Assembly (NCBI RefSeq): GCF_008369935.1
Contig: NZ_VTUZ01000047.1
Location: 1 to 64,000, forward strand
Length of the DNA stretch: 64,000 nucleotides
Direction of reading: 5' to 3'
DNA from: Paraburkholderia panacisoli
Lineage (GTDB): Bacteria; Pseudomonadota; Gammaproteobacteria; Burkholderiales; Burkholderiaceae
The notes under the pieces were generated by a model. The model searched no databases, was not told the origin of the DNA, and saw nothing but the letters and a program-made list of their open reading frames with translations. Position 1 is the stretch's first letter. Every line of letters begins with the position of its first letter. The position numbers and the translations under genes are program-made. This document shows, one piece after another, positions 46,333 to 55,361 of this stretch.

Positions 46333-46815
46333 ATGGGCACGATCGATTGTTATCTACAACTAGATAAGGTCAAGGGCGATTCGAAACACAAGGGCGCAGA
46401 AGGTCAAATCGAAGTGCAGTCGTGGCAGTGGGGCGTCCAGAACGCCAGCAGTTCGACGATGGCAAGTGGCCTTGCGGTCGGCAAGGCGACACCGGACGAG
46501 CTCATCTTCGTTCACGAATACGACTCGTCGTCCACGGCGCTGGCGATGTGCTGCGCGAAGGGCACACACATTGCTAGCGGCAAGCTGACGGTCTTCAAGG
46601 CGGGCGAGGGACAAAAGGAATATCTCACCATTGCCTTGAAGGGGGTGATGGTCACGTCCGTGAGGCACAGCGCGGTGACGGGCGGAGGCGTGTCCGAGAC
46701 CGTGACCCTGGCTTTTCACGACATCGAATTCGAACACAAGCCGCAGGACGATGCGGGCGCCATGGGTGCATCGAGCAAGTTCGGCTGGAACGTGAAGAGT
46801 ACAGAAATCCGCTGA
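46333..46815 (+). CDS. hcp: T6SS inner tube protein Hcp (TssD)
   Basis: This 160-residue protein starts MGTIDCYLQLDKVKGDS, then IEVQSWQWGVQNASS and a Hcp-type C-terminus with VTLAFHDIEFEHKPQ. A GAGGAGCGAG ribosome site sits 3-12 bases upstream of ATG 46333. The frame is open earlier, but the conserved N-terminus fixes the start. Hcp hexamers form the tube propelled by the TssBC sheath. Confidence 0.95.
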   Translation: MGTIDCYLQLDKVKGDSKHKGAEGQIEVQSWQWGVQNASSSTMASGLAVGKATPDELIFVHEYDSSSTALAMCCAKGTHIASGKLTVFKAGEGQKEYLTIALKGVMVTSVRHSAVTGGGVSETVTLAFHDIEFEHKPQDDAGAMGASSKFGWNVKSTEIR

Positions 46816-46849
46816 GCGCGGCGCGGGTCCGCCGCCGGAGATACCGTTC

Positions 46850-49189
46850 ATGGCCCAGCCGCGGCTCGTCACGATCGATACACCGCTCGGCGACGACATC
46901 CAGTTTCTGAGCATGCGTGCCGCAGCCGAACTGGGACGCATGTTCACCTACGACCTGACGCTGGTGTCCAAACGCCCGGACATCGATTTCCGGCGCATCC
47001 TCGGAAAGCGCGTGACAGTGTCGCTCCACGTGCCGAAGGGCAAGCCGCGGATTTTCTCGGGCTACGTAGTCGGATTCAGGCAAACCGGTATGCGCGGCCG
47101 GCTGCATGTGTATGAGGCCGCGGTCAGGCCGTGGCTCTGGCTACTCACGCGGCGCGCCAATTGCCGGATCTTTCAGAACAAGAGCGTGGAGGATATCGTC
47201 AAGGCCATTTTTGCCGACCCGGTCTACAAGAGCGTGGAATTCGGCGAGATCAAATGGAAGGCGAATACGCGCAAGCATCCCGCGCGCGAGTATTGCGTGC
47301 AGTATCGCGAGTCGGACTTCAATTTCGTGAGCCGGCTGCTGGAAGATGAAGGGATCTATTACTGGTATCAGGATCGCGACGGCAAGGAGTCGCTGATACT
47401 GACCGACACGCTCGCGACACACGAGAGTGTGCCGGGGTGCGAATCGCTGCCGTACGGTGCGGTGTTGAGCGGGTCGCCAGGCGCCGAATATGTGAGCGAG
47501 TGGCAGGCCCGCCGCGAGATCGAGACGCACAACTGGCTCGTGACCGACTACGACTTCAAGCATCCTTCGCGGCCGTTGCAGAAGAAGGCGGTAAAGAGCA
47601 TGCCAGGCTTCGATGCGTTTGGGGATCTCGAACACTTCGATTATCCCGGGGGTTACGTCGATCCCGACCATGGGGAGAGCAGGGCGAAGGCGCGCGCCGA
47701 CGAATTGTGGGCCGAGCCATTGCTCGGCGAAGATGCGGCGATCAACTGGCACCAGGTGGATGCCAGAACGAACAGCATGAGCGTACGCATCGGCAGCCTG
47801 TTGAAGCTGGAGCGCCATCCGCGCACTGATCAGAACACTCAGTATCTGGTGACGCGCACGCGCTACGAAATCGATCTGGCCGATTACGAAGCGTTCGAAG
47901 GCAGCCAGCCAAGCCGATGCGAATGCTGGTTCTCGGCGATCGACGCGAAACAGCCATTCGCGCCGGCACGAACGACGCGCAAGCCATTTGTGCAAGGACC
48001 GCAGACGGCCGCCGTGGTCGGACCTGGCGGCGATGAGATTTACACCGACAGCTATGGGCGCGTGAAAGTGCAGTTCTTCTGGGATCGCGTCGGCAAACGC
48101 GACGAAAACAGTTCGTGCTGGATGCGCGTGTCGCAGCCTTGGGCGGGCAAGGGCTGGGGAGCGGTCGCAATTCCACGTATCGGACAGGAGGTGATCGTCG
48201 ATTTTCTGGAGGGCGATCCCGACCGGCCGATCATCACCGGGCGTGTTTATAACGCCGAGCAGATGCCGCCTTATGAGCTGCCTGCGAATATGACGCAATC
48301 GGGAATCAAGAGCCGCTCGAGCAAGGGCGGCAGCGGTGCGAACTGCAACGAGTTGCGTTTCGAGGACAAGAAGGGCGCAGAGCAGGTACTGCTCCATGCG
48401 GAGAAGAACCAGGATATCGAGGTGGAGCACGACGAGACGCATTGGGTCGGGCACGATCGCAAGAAAAACGTGGATAACGACGAGGCCACGCATGTGAAGC
48501 ATGATCGCACCGAGACCGTGGGGAACAACGAAACGATTTCGATTGGGGTCAACCGCACCGAAACGGTCGGGGCCAATGAAAAAATCACGATCGGGGCGAA
48601 TCGGACGAAGACAGTCGACGCGAGTGAGACTGCGACGGTCGCGTTGCAGCGGACGCATACCGTGGGGATCAACGAGACGATCACGGTGGGCGGCGCGCAG
48701 GAGGTGACAGTCGGCGCGTTTCAGGCGGTGACGGTGGGCGCGTTTCAGGCGGTGACCGTTGGGGCGTATCAGGCCGTGACGGTCGGGGCCGATCAGATGG
48801 TGAATGTGAGCGGAAATCAGACGGTGGGGATCGCCGGGACTCAGTCGACTCGCGTTGGGTCTGATCAGTCGCTCGATGTCGGCGGAGGCCAAACGGTGAC
48901 CGTGGCGGCGGATGCGAGCGAATCCATCAGCGGAGCGCAGGCGAGTACGGTCGGCAAGGGGCGCTCCAGTTCGGTGGGCGAGGATGATGCGCTGTCGGTC
49001 GGGAAGAATCTCGTCATTGAGGCGGGCGAATCGATCACGATTACCACCGGCAGCGCCAGCATCAGCATGAAGAAGGACGGGACGATCCAGATCAAGGGAA
49101 AGGACATTACCGTTGATGGCAGTGGAAAAATCAATGTCAATGCGAGTAGCGATATCGTGATGAAAGGATCGAAGATCTTGCAGAATTGA
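46850..49189 (+). CDS. vgrG: T6SS spike protein VgrG (TssI)
   Basis: This 779-residue VgrG starts with a gp27-like domain (IDTPLGDDIQFLSMRAAAELG, then RESDFNFVSRLLEDEGIYYWY). The gp5-like OB domain has VVGPGGDEIYTDSYGRVKVQFFWDR and WMRVSQPWAGKGWGA. The C-terminal needle (about 530-779) is a beta-helix of short repeats and ends KILQN, with no catalytic extension. It therefore looks like a structural spike that carries effectors non-covalently. It is 34 bp after hcp. Confidence 0.95.
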   Translation: MAQPRLVTIDTPLGDDIQFLSMRAAAELGRMFTYDLTLVSKRPDIDFRRILGKRVTVSLHVPKGKPRIFSGYVVGFRQTGMRGRLHVYEAAVRPWLWLLTRRANCRIFQNKSVEDIVKAIFADPVYKSVEFGEIKWKANTRKHPAREYCVQYRESDFNFVSRLLEDEGIYYWYQDRDGKESLILTDTLATHESVPGCESLPYGAVLSGSPGAEYVSEWQARREIETHNWLVTDYDFKHPSRPLQKKAVKSMPGFDAFGDLEHFDYPGGYVDPDHGESRAKARADELWAEPLLGEDAAINWHQVDARTNSMSVRIGSLLKLERHPRTDQNTQYLVTRTRYEIDLADYEAFEGSQPSRCECWFSAIDAKQPFAPARTTRKPFVQGPQTAAVVGPGGDEIYTDSYGRVKVQFFWDRVGKRDENSSCWMRVSQPWAGKGWGAVAIPRIGQEVIVDFLEGDPDRPIITGRVYNAEQMPPYELPANMTQSGIKSRSSKGGSGANCNELRFEDKKGAEQVLLHAEKNQDIEVEHDETHWVGHDRKKNVDNDEATHVKHDRTETVGNNETISIGVNRTETVGANEKITIGANRTKTVDASETATVALQRTHTVGINETITVGGAQEVTVGAFQAVTVGAFQAVTVGAYQAVTVGADQMVNVSGNQTVGIAGTQSTRVGSDQSLDVGGGQTVTVAADASESISGAQASTVGKGRSSSVGEDDALSVGKNLVIEAGESITITTGSASISMKKDGTIQIKGKDITVDGSGKINVNASSDIVMKGSKILQN
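48704..48799 (+). repeat. 24-bp tandem repeat in the vgrG needle (four units)
   Basis: Four consecutive 24-bp units encode VTVGAFQA, VTVGAFQA, VTVGAYQA and VTVGADQM. DNA similarity between the first three is high, pointing to recent slippage-type expansion in the needle. Less regular octad-like units flank it on both sides through about 48480-49020. Confidence 0.85.
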
Positions 49190-49216
49190 AGGGAAGTACA
49201 CGAATGGAGGTTTGCG

Positions 49217-49759
49217 ATGAGTGGTAGAGACCGGATGGAATATGACGAGTTCGCGACAGCAGAGGAGCCTCGCGAGGGCTCGCTGGGCGACACACGGACA
49301 CAGCCATCCCGCACATCCCGCTCGTCTGGCGTATTTGCCGGCATGGTCATCGGAGAACTGCTGGCTATCGCCGAAGAGGGGCGTACGCCGCTGGTTCGCT
49401 ATTCCGTTCAGGAGGGACCGGCCGCGATCGCCGCGCAGACGCTTGTCGATCTGCGTGAACCGCATATCGGATGCCGGGTGGCGCTGATGTTCGAGGACGC
49501 GGACCCTCGCAGGCCGGTGATTATCGGCGTGATGCACGAGGGGCGTGTCGCGCCGTCCAGTAGCAACGCAGGAAACGTTGAAATCGATGTAGACGGCGAG
49601 CAATTGATCGTGAGCGCGCGCGAACAACTGGTGCTTCGTTGCGGTAACGCTTCTATCACGCTCACCAGGGCGGGCAAAGTGCTGATCAAGGGCACTTATG
49701 TATCGAGTCGTTCGTCTGGAGTGAATCGCATCACAGGCGGATCGGTTCAGCTGAACTGA
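49217..49759 (+). CDS. DUF6484-type protein linked to VgrG
   Basis: This 180-residue protein has a VIGELLAIAEEGRTPLVRY segment, a VALMFEDADPRRPVIIGVMH stretch and a C-terminal short beta-rich part ending VNRITGGSVQLN. The middle segment resembles the VgrG OB-fold 'FEDGDPDRPIITG' strand pair, so it may imitate the spike base. A GGAGG ribosome site lies 9 bases before ATG 49217. DUF6484 genes commonly follow vgrG. An adaptor role for effector loading is inferred. No effector or immunity gene follows it in this window. Confidence 0.7.
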   Translation: MSGRDRMEYDEFATAEEPREGSLGDTRTQPSRTSRSSGVFAGMVIGELLAIAEEGRTPLVRYSVQEGPAAIAAQTLVDLREPHIGCRVALMFEDADPRRPVIIGVMHEGRVAPSSSNAGNVEIDVDGEQLIVSAREQLVLRCGNASITLTRAGKVLIKGTYVSSRSSGVNRITGGSVQLN

Positions 49760-49873
49760 GGTCCGCAGCCAGTCGGCAAGCGCGCTTCGAGGACGTTTCA
49801 GAAAGAGCTTCGAGGACTATTGGCTCGACCGCTAGGCTGTGAACCTCGACCGTTGCGAAGGCGGACCGAGGAG

Positions 49874-50397
49874 ATGGCCAAGGCAATCATCGATGACGAA
49901 TTGTGGGCGTTGATCGAACCACTGTTACCGCGGGCCAAACCGAGGCGCTTCCGATACCCGGGGCGCAAACCGGTGGCCGATCGCGCCGCGTTGACCGGGA
50001 TCCTGTTCGTGCTCAAGAGCGGCATTCGCTGGAACGATCTGCCCGCTGAAATGGGTTGCGGATCGGGTATCAGCTGCTGGCGGCGCTTGCGCGAATGGCA
50101 ACGGGCCGGAGTTTGGGACCCGCTCCACCAGATCCTGCTCGCGAAGTTGCGTGCAGCCGACCGGATCGATTTTTCTCGCGTCGTCATCAATTCCGTTTCT
50201 GCTGGAGCGGTTGCGACAAGGGGAAAACTGAGCCAAAAGCCGCCGGTCGCACACGACCCGGATGCGTCCGGCGAGTCGTCAAGGGCACCGGCGGCACGCC
50301 GCTCGCGCTCATCCTGACGACGCGAGCCGCCACGAGATCACGAACGGCTTCCACAGGGCGATTTTTTCGATTTACAAACTGGCGGGATCGACCCTGA
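49874..50397 (+). pseudogene. IS5-family transposase, frameshifted and truncated
   Basis: The first frame, from ATG 49874, encodes AKAIIDDELWALIEPLLPRA, GRKPVADRAALTGILFVLKSG and IRWNDLPAEMGCGSG, the N-terminal helix-turn-helix region of IS5-type transposases. Near 50210 the match continues in another frame (KGKTEPKAAGRTRPGCVRR, GTGGTPLALILT), so there is a frameshift. The second frame then degenerates and stops at 50397. No catalytic C-terminal DDE part is present. It marks the right edge of the secretion locus. Confidence 0.8.
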
Positions 50398-50463
50398 TCG
50401 CTGACGACAGGGCGAGCGGATACTGCCGCCCGCTTAACCCGCCGGCCAAAATGTGTTTTCTGC

Positions 50464-50787
50464 TTACTCGGCGATGAGAAAGCGCTCGCGCTTCTTATCC
50501 CTGATCCACAGCGGTGCAAGACCGCGGCCGCTCCAGGTCTTGCCCGTCGCCGGATCACGATATTTTGCTTCTACCTTCCGCTTTGCCGCTACCTTAGGAT
50601 TGGCCGCAATGCGTTTGCGCGCTGGCTGGCGGACGTCTGCGATGGTCAGCGAGTGTTCGTCCATGAGGGCATGGATCGTTGCTAGGGCAGCCGCTCGTTC
50701 CTTGGCTTCTTCCTTGTCGATCTTTGCCTGCACTTTCGTCAGGCGCTGGCGCAGTGCCTCAACGCGCGCTTTCTTATTCGTTGTCAT
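50464..50787 (-). CDS. H-NS family histone-like nucleoid protein
   Basis: This 107-residue protein (118 if read from an upstream in-frame ATG at 50820) has an N-terminal coiled-coil oligomerisation half (VEALRQRLTKVQAKIDKEEAKERAA). A basic linker follows, then the H-NS DNA-binding motif in KYRDPATGKTWSGRGLAPLWI. Such proteins silence AT-rich or foreign DNA. It stands alone between two decayed transposases, next to the T6SS locus. It could be a horizontally acquired xenogeneic silencer acting on the neighbouring genes. Confidence 0.9.
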   Translation of the reverse strand: MTTNKKARVEALRQRLTKVQAKIDKEEAKERAAALATIHALMDEHSLTIADVRQPARKRIAANPKVAAKRKVEAKYRDPATGKTWSGRGLAPLWIRDKKRERFLIAE

Positions 50788-50821
50788 CCCGATCCCCGAT
50801 TCTCTATCGAAAATCGGCATT

Positions 50822-51212
50822 CTACTCGGCTCGCGTTGCCCCGATCATGTCGTCGTGCTTGAGCTGATGTCGCTTCAGAGCGAAGTGCTGCCGGATCGGT
50901 CCGCAATTCGATAAGAACGCTTGCGTGCTTCACGTTTTCCCGCTCAGGGTTCTCGGCCTTCGCCGCCGGAATGGGTAAGGAGTTGCGCAACTGGTCCGTG
51001 ACGATCTTGCGCGGCACCTCAGGATAAGCCGCCAATACACATTTGAAAAACCGTTTCACCGCGGCCTTGTCGCGCCGCTTCTGCAGCAGGAATCTCAAGT
51101 TCGACGCCATGCTGATCGACTGCACGCCAATGTACTGACCGCATCGATAGATGTTGGCAAGCAGTATGCTCGCAGCCATGACTTCGCGGAATCGATCGGG
51201 CTGGTGCCGCAC
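50822..51212 (-). pseudogene. IS6-family transposase remnant
   Basis: Recognisable IS6/IS26-type segments occur in three frames on the - strand. They are HWRAVDQHGVELEI, then LLQKRRDKAAVKRFFKCVL with PEVPRKIVTDQLR, and after a deletion FLSNCGPIRQHFALKRHQL up to a stop at 50824-50822. The NRAENSHQPTR segment that normally follows is missing. The gene is dead through frameshifts and an internal deletion. Confidence 0.78.
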
Positions 51213-51215
51213 TCA

Positions 51216-51595
51216 TACAGCACGGGGACCGGGCACACCTACTGAGCATCAGCATAAGGCGAGAGAAGAATTGCCATATGCTGCAAGTCCAGTGCGCAAG
51301 GGTATTCATGCAGTAACTCGACAAAAAATCCCAACCTTTGGGCAATTGGACACGACAAATAATCGCGCGACGACACTCCAATACTGTGGACAGCGCATTG
51401 GTTAATACAGCACGGGGACCGGGCAGACCTACTGAGCATCAGCAAAAGGCGAAGGAAGAATCGCCATATGCTGCAAGTCCAGTGCGCAAGGGTATTCATA
51501 CAGTAATTCGACAAAAAATCCCAATCTTTGGGTAATTGGACATGAGAAATACTCGCGCGACGACACTGGAATGTTATTGAAAGCGCATTGGCCAA
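51216..51595. repeat. Two-copy 190-bp tandem direct repeat
   Basis: Copy 1 is 51216-51405 and copy 2 is 51406-51595. Both begin TACAGCACGGGGACCGGGCA and end GCGCATTGG plus four or five bases. They keep exact register and differ by scattered substitutions. Each holds a CCCAA-nnn-TTTGGG-type small hairpin (CCCAACCTTTGGG and CCCAATCTTTGGG) and an ATG mini-frame for a 12-residue peptide, MLQVQCARVF(M/I)Q. No gene is evident. The repeat lies between the IS6 remnant and the FAD-binding protein gene. Confidence 0.85.
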
Positions 51596-51821
51596 CAAAT
51601 TGGCACGGATCGCATGGGCGATAGTCGCGCGCAAGACGAGATTTAATGCTGGGGCGGCGGCCATGCCTGCATAGCGAGTAGTTCCGCATAGCTCTGCTCA
51701 AATTACCCAACCGGTTAATGTGGAATGCTTACATGGAAGTTCGGTACGGCAGCGAACAGAGCGGAAATCTCTTTATGCATGACATTGGAGTCTCGGCATC
51801 TTCCGCTTAGGAAATAAAAAC

Positions 51822-53336
51822 GTGAATCGAAAATCAGAGGTGCCATCCGTCTTCCGGATCGCACGGACCGAATTCTCTTGCGCCATTTGCGGTGCTGGCC
51901 CGTCGGGTATGGGCTTTCTCTTTCATGCTTTCAAAACGGGTAAATTGCCTGATATCTCGAGAAACGGTCTTCTGATTATCGACAAACGCCCGGAGTTCGG
52001 CTCGGGCAGGCTAGGCGAGTATGCGAACGTCACCGGCAATACGGTGGGAAATACCTTTCTCGCTTGCCTCGAACACGAGAATTTCGAAGAGGTGTTCGGC
52101 GAGCTGAGAGCATACTCGCCGCTGCACAAGCGGATGGTCGAGGTGGCCGATGGGCCGCCGAGCCTCGCCGACGCGGGCGCGCTGCTCGCGCTGGCGACCG
52201 AGCAGCTCCTCGCTTACGTGACTGCACGTTTCGACGTGACTGTGCTGCGCGGCCGCGAGATCGACAGGATTCGGCGCCTTCAAGGCGGCGGTTTCGAGAT
52301 CGACTATCACGAAGTGAGTGATCCCACCGCGTTCAGCAGGGTGTCCAGCGACACCGTTGTGATGAATCTTGGCGGCCTGCAACACGTGGGCGAAATCGAC
52401 GAACTGTGTCGCGGACTACGCCTGTCGCCGCCTGCTGCCAGTGTCAAGACTTACGTGTCTGATGATGTGCTCAGTCTGACGACTCCGCGACTAGTCGATG
52501 AGTTCGCGCGCGACTTCTCGAAGAATGGAACGCGCGGCACGAACCGGATTACGGTCGTCGGTGGTTCGCATAGCGCATTCACTGTGGTTGACCGCCTCGC
52601 GATGGAACTGGACGGCGTCGGCCTGGACGAAATTGCCGTGATTCATCGATCGCCGATTCGTTTATTTTTCGAAACGATCGAGGAGGCGCGCGCCAACGGC
52701 TATGAGGTCGACGAAGCGAACGACGTTTGCCCCGTCACCAAGCGAGTCAACCGCGCAGGTGGTCTGCGCTACCGGGCGTTTGACATTGCGCGTTCGATCA
52801 TGGCAAACGGCCATGTGCCCGGTGCAAAACCGCGCGTGGAACTGATTGAGGCCGATTCGAGTGAGGCCGCCCGAGCGCGGGCGCGCGAATGCCTGAGCCA
52901 GTCGGTCGCCGTCATCCACGGCGCGGGGTATGGGCCCAATATGTCGGTACTCGTCGATCATTGCGGCACGCCGATCCCGCTGCAGCTCGGCCAGGGCGGA
53001 CTAGTATCAGACAGGTTCGGGTGCCCCTTCGATGCCGACGGCGAATTAGTGCAGGGGCTGTTCTCGTTTGGACTGGGCTCGGGGTTTTGCCCCGACGAAC
53101 AGATCCGCCGTGAGACAGGGTTTGAGCCGGCGTTCCGCGGACGCATTTATGGCGTGTGGGCGTTTCATCATGACTTCGGCGGCCGGGTGCTGAATGGGGT
53201 GCTGGACGCGCTGGCGACGGTGGCGTTCGCGCGCGAACCGGCGATTGCACTGGACGACGAGCGCGGCGTCATCCCGGATGCGTCAGAGCGAACGGCATGC
53301 GACCAACCGAACCTCGAGGTGTCTCCGCAAAGTTGA
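51822..53336 (+). CDS. FAD/NAD(P)-binding protein of unknown function
   Basis: This 504-residue protein starts at GTG 51822 with an AGGAAAT ribosome-site-like sequence upstream. A dinucleotide-binding motif CAICGAGPSGMGFLF (about 20-34) is followed by NVTGNTVGNTFLACLE. A second Rossmann-like motif, TVVGGSHSAFTVVDRLA, appears near 245-262. Late motifs are VIHGAGYGPNMSVLVD and SFGLGSGFCPDE. This pattern fits the FAD-NAD(P)-binding/N-hydroxylase-like superfamily, but no substrate can be assigned. It is 504 aa, longer than usual by a C-terminal tail of about 30 residues. No operon partner is seen. Confidence 0.7.
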   Translation: MNRKSEVPSVFRIARTEFSCAICGAGPSGMGFLFHAFKTGKLPDISRNGLLIIDKRPEFGSGRLGEYANVTGNTVGNTFLACLEHENFEEVFGELRAYSPLHKRMVEVADGPPSLADAGALLALATEQLLAYVTARFDVTVLRGREIDRIRRLQGGGFEIDYHEVSDPTAFSRVSSDTVVMNLGGLQHVGEIDELCRGLRLSPPAASVKTYVSDDVLSLTTPRLVDEFARDFSKNGTRGTNRITVVGGSHSAFTVVDRLAMELDGVGLDEIAVIHRSPIRLFFETIEEARANGYEVDEANDVCPVTKRVNRAGGLRYRAFDIARSIMANGHVPGAKPRVELIEADSSEAARARARECLSQSVAVIHGAGYGPNMSVLVDHCGTPIPLQLGQGGLVSDRFGCPFDADGELVQGLFSFGLGSGFCPDEQIRRETGFEPAFRGRIYGVWAFHHDFGGRVLNGVLDALATVAFAREPAIALDDERGVIPDASERTACDQPNLEVSPQS

Positions 53337-53870
53337 GAGTTGCCATCGTTGTCAATCGGCGATTGTGCAAGAGGGCGCCGTTGTCGCAAGCCAGGTTGAG
53401 TGGTTTAAGGCAGGTCAGCCGGGCCCTTCACCGGCAGTGATTTGCTTCATCTTCTGCGCCGTCGCCGGCGAGTCGGCAAAGATCCACTAGAGCACCGTGA
53501 GGGCAGTCGGCGGAAGGCGTCGTTTGGTTCACCCTGAACCCGTCTCAATCATCAGGTCGCCCAACGTCGATGCGGGCGCCGGCAACGAATTCCGTCAGCG
53601 CGAGCACCATCAGATGAAGCCGCGAAACGAAAAAAGAGGCCGCGTCACAACCCGATACATGACGAACACACAGATCAGCAAGAAGGTTCATCGCGCACCG
53701 GACTCGCCGTAGCCGAGATAGGGCAGCGCGGTGTTGAGCAGCAAAGCGACCGCGCCGAACGTCGGCGCAATCAGATGGGTTGCGGATGCGGATGCGGGAC
53801 CGTTGGCTGGAGTATTCGCATTGGATTCCCTGTGCCTTGATCTCGAGGTGTGCAGCCGCCGTCCGGCTTC
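53337..53870. other. Intergenic region with a possible eroded membrane-protein tail
   Basis: This stretch lies between the convergent FAD-binding protein and glycosyltransferase genes. On the - strand at about 53790-53703 a short frame reads HLIAPTFGAVALLLNTALPY and ends LGYGESGAR plus a stop. It looks like the last membrane segment of a lost transport or exopolysaccharide protein. It is followed by another short frame containing SFFVSRLHLMVLALTEFV. Neither has a proper start. No confident gene or terminator was found. Confidence 0.4.
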
Positions 53871-55079
53871 TCAGCCCCGGAGAGCCCGAAGCAGAGTGCG
53901 ATGCAACCCGGCGCACACCACGTGCGACGAATACTGCAATGCATTGGTCTTGCCGCGTTCCCTCAATTCGTCCATCAATGAAGGGTTGTCGGCGAGACTG
54001 CTGATTGCCGTCGCCCACTCGTCCGGATTCGTTGGATCTGCAACAGCGAGGAACGAGTCACCCATCGATCCTCGAAAGACCGGGATGTCCGACGCGACAA
54101 CGGGAGTCCCCGCCATCTGTGCCTCGATCACGGTGCGGCCGAAGCCTTCATTCAGCGTCGCCGAAACGTAGATGTCCGCGGCTTGATAGAAGTATCCAAG
54201 GTCTTCCTCGCTTACGGAGTCGGCAAAGTGAAAGCGGATTCCGGATGTACTGGCGAGCGTCTTGCATTCCATACGATTCGCGGCGTTGAAGGCCTTGCCT
54301 ACCCGAACGATCATCAGATCCTTGCGCGCCAACTTGGCCAGCGCCCGGAACACAGTCAGGTTGTTCTTGCGGGTCTCGTCGGAGCCGACATTGAGTAACA
54401 TCAGTGCGTCGCCGATCTGCAAGCCAAGGCGCTGCTCCAGGATTGCCCTCGCCTGAGCGCGAGTCTCTCGCGGCGTCGCCGCATCGAGCGGCGCATATTT
54501 GTCTTCGAACGGGCAGGGCACGATCTGGACACGCTCTGGCTTCACCGGCGAGACTTCGAGCAGGTCCCTGGCTGCCGCGGCGCATTCCACGAGCACGAGA
54601 TCTGCCTTCGGGGCCAGCGGAAGGAACATCTGGACATAAAGTGCCTTGAGCTTCTCCACTGTGCCGCGAGCGTGCCCTGGACGTTGAACGTGATGGAACA
54701 TCAGACAGACCCGGCCACCAGCGAGGTGGATTATCGGAATCAAGTAGCTCAGGTCTTCCTGGTAAAGGATGATCATGCCGCATGACCGGGCCACGCGAAT
54801 CGCGTGCAACGGATACATCACGAATTGATACCAGTAACGCTTGAACGAGCGAGGTTGTGCATCGATGTCGACTGTTTCGACATTGAAGTTTGTATATTTG
54901 CTCAAAGCTCCGGCCAACGCGAGGCTATGCTGACCTACCCCGGTCAAGCTGCTCGTCCGCGGTCCCATGAACCACACGATCCGAGCGTTGTCGGTCGCGT
55001 TCGGGACGGCGCTTTCTTGCGAGACCGGTTTGTGTCGGTCCGTTGCTTCGCGTCCGGACAGCATTGAGAAAAATTTCAT
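53871..55079 (-). CDS. Glycosyltransferase family 1/4 (GT-B fold)
   Basis: This 402-residue protein has a GT-B organisation. The N-terminal domain has RIVWFMGPRTSSLTGVGQHSLAL. The C-terminal nucleotide-sugar-binding domain has LMLLNVGSDETRKNNLTVFRA and the GT4 signature YVSATLNEGFGRTVIEAQMAGTPVVASDIP with its E-x7-E acidic pair. ATG 55079 begins the conserved part; upstream in-frame sequence is not conserved-looking. The last Leu/Arg-rich residues are family-typical. Likely a cytosolic enzyme of exopolysaccharide or lipopolysaccharide synthesis. Confidence 0.88.
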   Translation of the reverse strand: MKFFSMLSGREATDRHKPVSQESAVPNATDNARIVWFMGPRTSSLTGVGQHSLALAGALSKYTNFNVETVDIDAQPRSFKRYWYQFVMYPLHAIRVARSCGMIILYQEDLSYLIPIIHLAGGRVCLMFHHVQRPGHARGTVEKLKALYVQMFLPLAPKADLVLVECAAAARDLLEVSPVKPERVQIVPCPFEDKYAPLDAATPRETRAQARAILEQRLGLQIGDALMLLNVGSDETRKNNLTVFRALAKLARKDLMIVRVGKAFNAANRMECKTLASTSGIRFHFADSVSEEDLGYFYQAADIYVSATLNEGFGRTVIEAQMAGTPVVASDIPVFRGSMGDSFLAVADPTNPDEWATAISSLADNPSLMDELRERGKTNALQYSSHVVCAGLHRTLLRALRG

Positions 55080-55361
55080 GGATATTCCCCGCGGAGACAA
55101 TGCGTTTGGGCCGCTGGGCGAACAATGGCCTATAGCTGACCAACGTTCGTTTAGTCGGCGCGTATCTGTTGGCGTTCGAGTAACGCTCGTACCGCAACTG
55201 CGACGGCCGAAGCCGTTGAACACCATGCTGTCGGCAATCGTGCGGACCTTCGCGCATTCTCACGGAGCATGAAGTCACCTGTTCCACGCCGTGCGGTCCC
55301 ACTTACCAACGTCCTCGAAGAACTCCTGGCATGCAGGTTTCGCTTTGCGCCATGGGTCATC

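Noticed and set aside
47141..49627. Very long open frame (over 800 codons) antisense to vgrG
   Set aside because: High-GC codon bias opens the complementary frame. The translation is rich in Arg/His/Leu with no domain, and vgrG on the other strand has clear family motifs across the whole span.
51216..51595. CRISPR-like repeat
   Set aside because: Only two units, 190 bp each, directly abutting without spacers. It is a tandem duplication, not a CRISPR array.
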